Positions 58,525-61,285 of a stretch of DNA of 61,285 nucleotides are shown here, in pieces. The stretch is from UBA6168 sp964573725 (lineage in GTDB: Bacteria; Bacteroidota; Bacteroidia; Chitinophagales; Saprospiraceae). The translations under genes and the position numbers were made by a program. The DNA is taken from contig CAZNLJ010000029.1 in the NCBI GenBank assembly GCA_964573725.1, positions 1 through 61,285 on the forward strand. Reading direction: 5' to 3'. Each line of letters begins with the position of its first letter. The first letter of the stretch is position 1. Below the pieces are notes generated by a model. It was not told where the DNA came from, searched no databases, and saw only the letters and a program-made list of their open reading frames with translations.

Positions 58525-60369
58525 TCAGGTCTCATGAATGATCTTGACGATATCCTGGTCCGCCTCCACTTTCATTTTCTGGGCGATGCGGTATTTGCGG
58601 GTAAAGGCACTCCGGTGGTGGATATTCATGACGTTCGCGATATCCTTATAGGACAGGTTGAGCTTCAATAAGGCACAAAACTCGAGGTCGCTTTGGGTCA
58701 GCTCCGGAAACCGATTTCTTAAGGTGTTCAAAAAATCCGGATACAACTCGTTGAATCGCAAAAGGATAGTGTTTCTTTGCGCGGCTCCGTCCTTCAGGTC
58801 CAGTATGGCATGTTTCAGCTCCTGGCCATCCCGGTCCTGTACTTTGGTCAACAGGTTTTCCAGCGACGCATTCTTGTGGGAGAGTTCCAGGGCGGATTCC
58901 TGGAGCCGGATTTCCTGTTGGCGGATCAGCTGTTGCTGGTTCCTTGTGATTTCATTCAACCATTGCTGTTCCCGTCGTGCCGAACGATGTTCCTCTTCCA
59001 ATCGAACAAGGCGGATATGCTTGTAACGCAGCTGTAATCGGAAATGGAAAGCAGCCACGACCACGATGGACAGGAAAAGCACCGCTACCAACAAATTCAG
59101 ATTGCGGATGCGGATCTTTTTTTGCAGCTCCGCCTGGGTCATTTGGGCCATGCGGGCTTCCTGTTCGAAGGTTTTGCTCTTGTATTGTTCCTGCAGGGTC
59201 CTGGACTGGGTGAGCAGCGCGGCCTGTCGGAGACTGTCCGCATAATCCGCAGCGGTCATGGCGGCACGCATACCCGCCTCCCACCTTCCCAAACCTTCGT
59301 ATACCTTGGCACGGCAGTAGTGGTAATGCCGGCGTATGGATACAGGGGCCTTGCGGAACACTTGCCCTTGCTCGATGAAACGGATCAAACTGTCCGCTTC
59401 GGTGAACCGGCCCCTGTCCGATAGGAATGTCAGGTAGTCGGAAAAGAGCAATTGACCGTATTCGTTCTCCGGATATTGTGTCAGTTTGACCGCTTCCGCG
59501 AAATAGGTCTTGATCTCTTGTTCAGGTCTTCCGGCCGTGATGGCAACCCGCGCTTTCGCCCGAAGCGCATAGGCCAAGTATTCGGCATTTTGGTATCGCC
59601 CCAGGATATCCAACGCCTCTTCCAAGGCGTCGAACGCAGCTTCCAGCCGTCCCAACCGTCGGAGCACCTCCGCATGGGTCAGTTGGCTGATGGCAAGGTT
59701 CCACAGGTTGCTGTCCGCCCGGAAGGAAGGTATGATTTCCTCATAGATCCGCAAGGCGAACGAGTCATCATCCAGGAGGACATAGGTATTCGCGAGCTTT
59801 TGTCGCAGGATAAGCAGGGCCGCATGTTGAGCCGATTGGTCCGGCATGCTTTCCAACATGTCGATACCCTTCAGGAGATACGCCACGGCGGAACCGTGCA
59901 TGAATTGTTTGCTGAACGTGGAGGCCATGGCCCCATATAGGCGCGACAAATGCAACTTGTCGTCCAGGCGAAGCAGTATTTGTTCCGACCGGCGTTGCAG
60001 GTCCAGGGCCTGGTCATAGGTCCCCTTTTCCCGAAATACGATGGACAGGTTGAGCATCGCCTTGGCGCGGGTCAGCTCATCGCGGCTATGATCCATGACT
60101 TGATGGAAATGGTAGGTGGCGGAGTCTACTTTTCCGCTCATACCGAAAAAGATACCCAAGGCATTGTGTACATAATTCCTTTCCTCGGCGGTCAGATTCG
60201 GCAGGTTCCAAACGGAGTCGATTGTATTTTTTGCCTGCTCCCGGTCGGTATGCAGCCTGTCGACGGCAGCTTGCATCCGCGCTTGGAGCGATATGTCCTG
60301 GGCGGTAAGCGCTTGGCCGGCCAGGAGGAATAGAAAGCAGAACGGTAGGAAATGGGTGCGTTGACTCAT
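58525..60369 (-). CDS. TPR-transmembrane-HTH regulatory protein
   Basis: 614 residues from ATG 60369 (MSQRTHFLPFCFLFLLAGQALTAQ, signal peptide). TPR-type helical repeats fill about 30-400 (RAKAMLNLSIVFREKGTYDQALDLQRRSEQIL and similar). One membrane span follows (LNLLVAVLFLSIVVVAAFHF, about 432-452), then a coiled coil (about 460-535) and a C-terminal HTH (FPELTQSDLEFCALLKLNLSYKDIANVMNIHHRSAFTRKYRIAQKM). It has the same plan as the protein at 4227 but is only distantly similar in sequence. No kinase or receiver domain. It converges with the FSMPD array and diverges from the secreted protein at 60946, both possible targets (inference). Confidence 0.85.
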   Translation of the reverse strand: MSQRTHFLPFCFLFLLAGQALTAQDISLQARMQAAVDRLHTDREQAKNTIDSVWNLPNLTAEERNYVHNALGIFFGMSGKVDSATYHFHQVMDHSRDELTRAKAMLNLSIVFREKGTYDQALDLQRRSEQILLRLDDKLHLSRLYGAMASTFSKQFMHGSAVAYLLKGIDMLESMPDQSAQHAALLILRQKLANTYVLLDDDSFALRIYEEIIPSFRADSNLWNLAISQLTHAEVLRRLGRLEAAFDALEEALDILGRYQNAEYLAYALRAKARVAITAGRPEQEIKTYFAEAVKLTQYPENEYGQLLFSDYLTFLSDRGRFTEADSLIRFIEQGQVFRKAPVSIRRHYHYCRAKVYEGLGRWEAGMRAAMTAADYADSLRQAALLTQSRTLQEQYKSKTFEQEARMAQMTQAELQKKIRIRNLNLLVAVLFLSIVVVAAFHFRLQLRYKHIRLVRLEEEHRSARREQQWLNEITRNQQQLIRQQEIRLQESALELSHKNASLENLLTKVQDRDGQELKHAILDLKDGAAQRNTILLRFNELYPDFLNTLRNRFPELTQSDLEFCALLKLNLSYKDIANVMNIHHRSAFTRKYRIAQKMKVEADQDIVKIIHET

Positions 60370-60524
60370 CGCATGCTATTTAAAGAATGGATGCTGTCAT
60401 GGAGGGAATCGATGCGGCCGGGAGCGTTTTTTCGGTCCCAGTTCCATGAAATCGGATTTGTCGGTTAAGTTGGACAGGATGCATTCTTTGTGAATTCAGG
60501 GTTCGGACTGATTCCACGCAGGTC

Positions 60525-60532
60525 CAAATGTA
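60525..60532 (-). promoter_or_regulatory. Possible -7 element for the TPR/HTH regulator gene
   Basis: CAAATGTA on the plus strand is TACATTTG on the minus strand, matching TAnnTTTG. It lies 156 bp upstream of the start at 60369. No -33 partner was found, so support is weak. Confidence 0.22.
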
Positions 60533-60706
60533 ATTATTATACTGGATATCCCCGGAAGGATTGCCAGGACGCATCTGATTGACGCATCCGGCCAGGGTAC
60601 CTGGCGCGTCCGATTGTGCCTCCCTTTTCCGGGATGTCGCACATTTGTCGCACTGGAACGCTATTCCGTCACAACAATATCGGACGGGCTCCGACATCGC
60701 ATATCC

Positions 60707-60714
60707 TAGTTTTG
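60707..60714 (+). promoter_or_regulatory. Possible -7 element for the gene at 60946
   Basis: TAGTTTTG matches TAnnTTTG and lies 232 bp upstream of ATG 60946. No TTG element is found at the usual spacing. Confidence 0.22.
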
Positions 60715-60945
60715 TGAGACAGCTTGTTCCGTGCAGGTCCTGCTCCGGGCAAGTGACGCTCATCCAGCGTCCACACCTCGTGTTTCGGGTGATCTCTCCG
60801 CTTTCCCTTCGAACAGCTACACCAAAGCATTCTGCCTGGGTCCGGATGGCTGTCGGAACAGGATGAGCGAGGGATGGCCGCCGTCGTCTTACGGGCCGAA
60901 ACGAGCATCCCTGACGCGCACGAATAATAAAATTTTCGATTCGTC

Positions 60946-61285
60946 ATGCATCTTGACCCGATTCGAATCCTACGGCGATTTTCATTGCCGGATAACCTGC
61001 GAGACCGTAGGTTCTTTTATTGGCTAGCCTTCTTTTTCGGAATGGTATGGCAAACTTCCTGGGGCAGTCCTCTCGGAGGTGGCATTTCATTGGAGGTGGG
61101 AAGTCCCGATAGCGCTTTGGCAACCCAGCCGCTGACACTCGGTATGCAGTTCATCACGCGATGGCACTATCCGTCGGGCACGAGTACCATCGAATTCAAT
61201 GCCAGGACAAATGGAATGGTGTCGTACACGTGGAGCGCCAGTCCGTCGGGAAACAGCGGGAGCGGAAGTTTCAGCAGCCTGACGG
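60946..61285 (+). CDS. Secreted protein, N-terminal fragment running off the window
   Basis: An open frame from ATG 60946 to the window edge, 113 codons without a stop. It starts MHLDPIRILRRFSLPDNLRDRRFFYWLAFFFGMVWQTSWG, a signal-peptide-like segment with a long N-region. A beta-rich sequence follows (GGGISLEVGSPDSALATQPLTL, RWHYPSGTSTIEFNARTNGMVSYTWSAS, GNSGSGSFSSLT) that looks like the start of an extracellular Ig-like or repeat domain. The family cannot be named from this fragment. It diverges from the TPR/HTH regulator, a common arrangement for a regulator and its target. Confidence 0.65.
   Translation, partial: MHLDPIRILRRFSLPDNLRDRRFFYWLAFFFGMVWQTSWGSPLGGGISLEVGSPDSALATQPLTLGMQFITRWHYPSGTSTIEFNARTNGMVSYTWSASPSGNSGSGSFSSLT

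Larger units (their letters stand above)
60370..60945. other. Divergent intergenic region between regulator and a new secreted protein
   Basis: 576 bp without a credible gene. It contains two weak matches to the Bacteroidota -7 consensus: TACATTTG on the minus strand (60525-60532) and TAGTTTTG on the plus strand (60707-60714). Neither has a TTG element at the usual distance. AT-rich stretches occur near 60530 and 60925. Confidence 0.4.

Overview
The window comes from a GC-rich member of the Bacteroidota, most likely a Saprospiria/Lewinella-like heterotroph (inference). The signs are a SusC/SusD pair, a type IX secretion (T9SS) sorting domain, a hybrid two-component regulator with a periplasmic propeller, a DUF5686 protein with a carboxypeptidase-like regulatory domain, TPR-transmembrane-HTH regulators, and many large secreted proteins built from LamG, PA14, MopE and Fibrobacter-major-paralogous (FSMPD) domains. 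No rRNA, complete tRNA, CRISPR array, phage gene or intact insertion sequence was found. Three 100-N scaffold gaps (2390-2489, 29752-29851, 47390-47489) each interrupt a tandem-repeat protein, so those genes are each given as two pieces.

Region 1 (1-22 kb) is a glycan-utilisation locus read leftward: susC (18.7-22.0 kb), susD (9.5-11.1 kb), a secreted peptide-N-glycosidase F-like amidase (6.8-9.4 kb), a membrane-tethered TPR/HTH regulator (4.2-5.9 kb) and a large LamG/IgGFc-binding-like surface protein (1-3.7 kb). SusC and SusD, normally adjacent, are separated by a rightward block of five genes (11.25-18.61 kb): a small secreted protein, a SulP anion transporter, a DUF2490 outer-membrane protein, DabA and DabB. 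This block looks like an inorganic-carbon uptake island set inside the glycan locus.

Region 2 (22.1-36.4 kb) holds a rightward operon of DUF1800, a Tat-exported DUF1501 protein and a PA14/discoidin-like surface protein. A leftward reprolysin-like metalloprotease with 51-residue repeats follows, then a rightward DUF5686 outer-membrane protein.

Region 3 (36.2-39.7 kb) is a housekeeping patch: a small membrane protein, HMG-CoA lyase, a DUF962/Mpo1-like membrane protein, an unknown 164-residue protein and MurB.

Region 4 (39.8-61.3 kb) begins with a hybrid sensor/AraC regulator diverging from a subtilisin-like protease with MopE repeats and an FSMPD C-terminus. Next comes a tandem family of FSMPD surface proteins with 1, 1 and 4 FSMPD domains, preceded by a decayed relative. 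A second TPR/HTH membrane regulator diverges from a new secreted protein that runs off the right edge. The FSMPD domains share an almost fixed frame but differ at a cluster of C-terminal codons. This array and the split Sus locus are the most unusual parts of the window.
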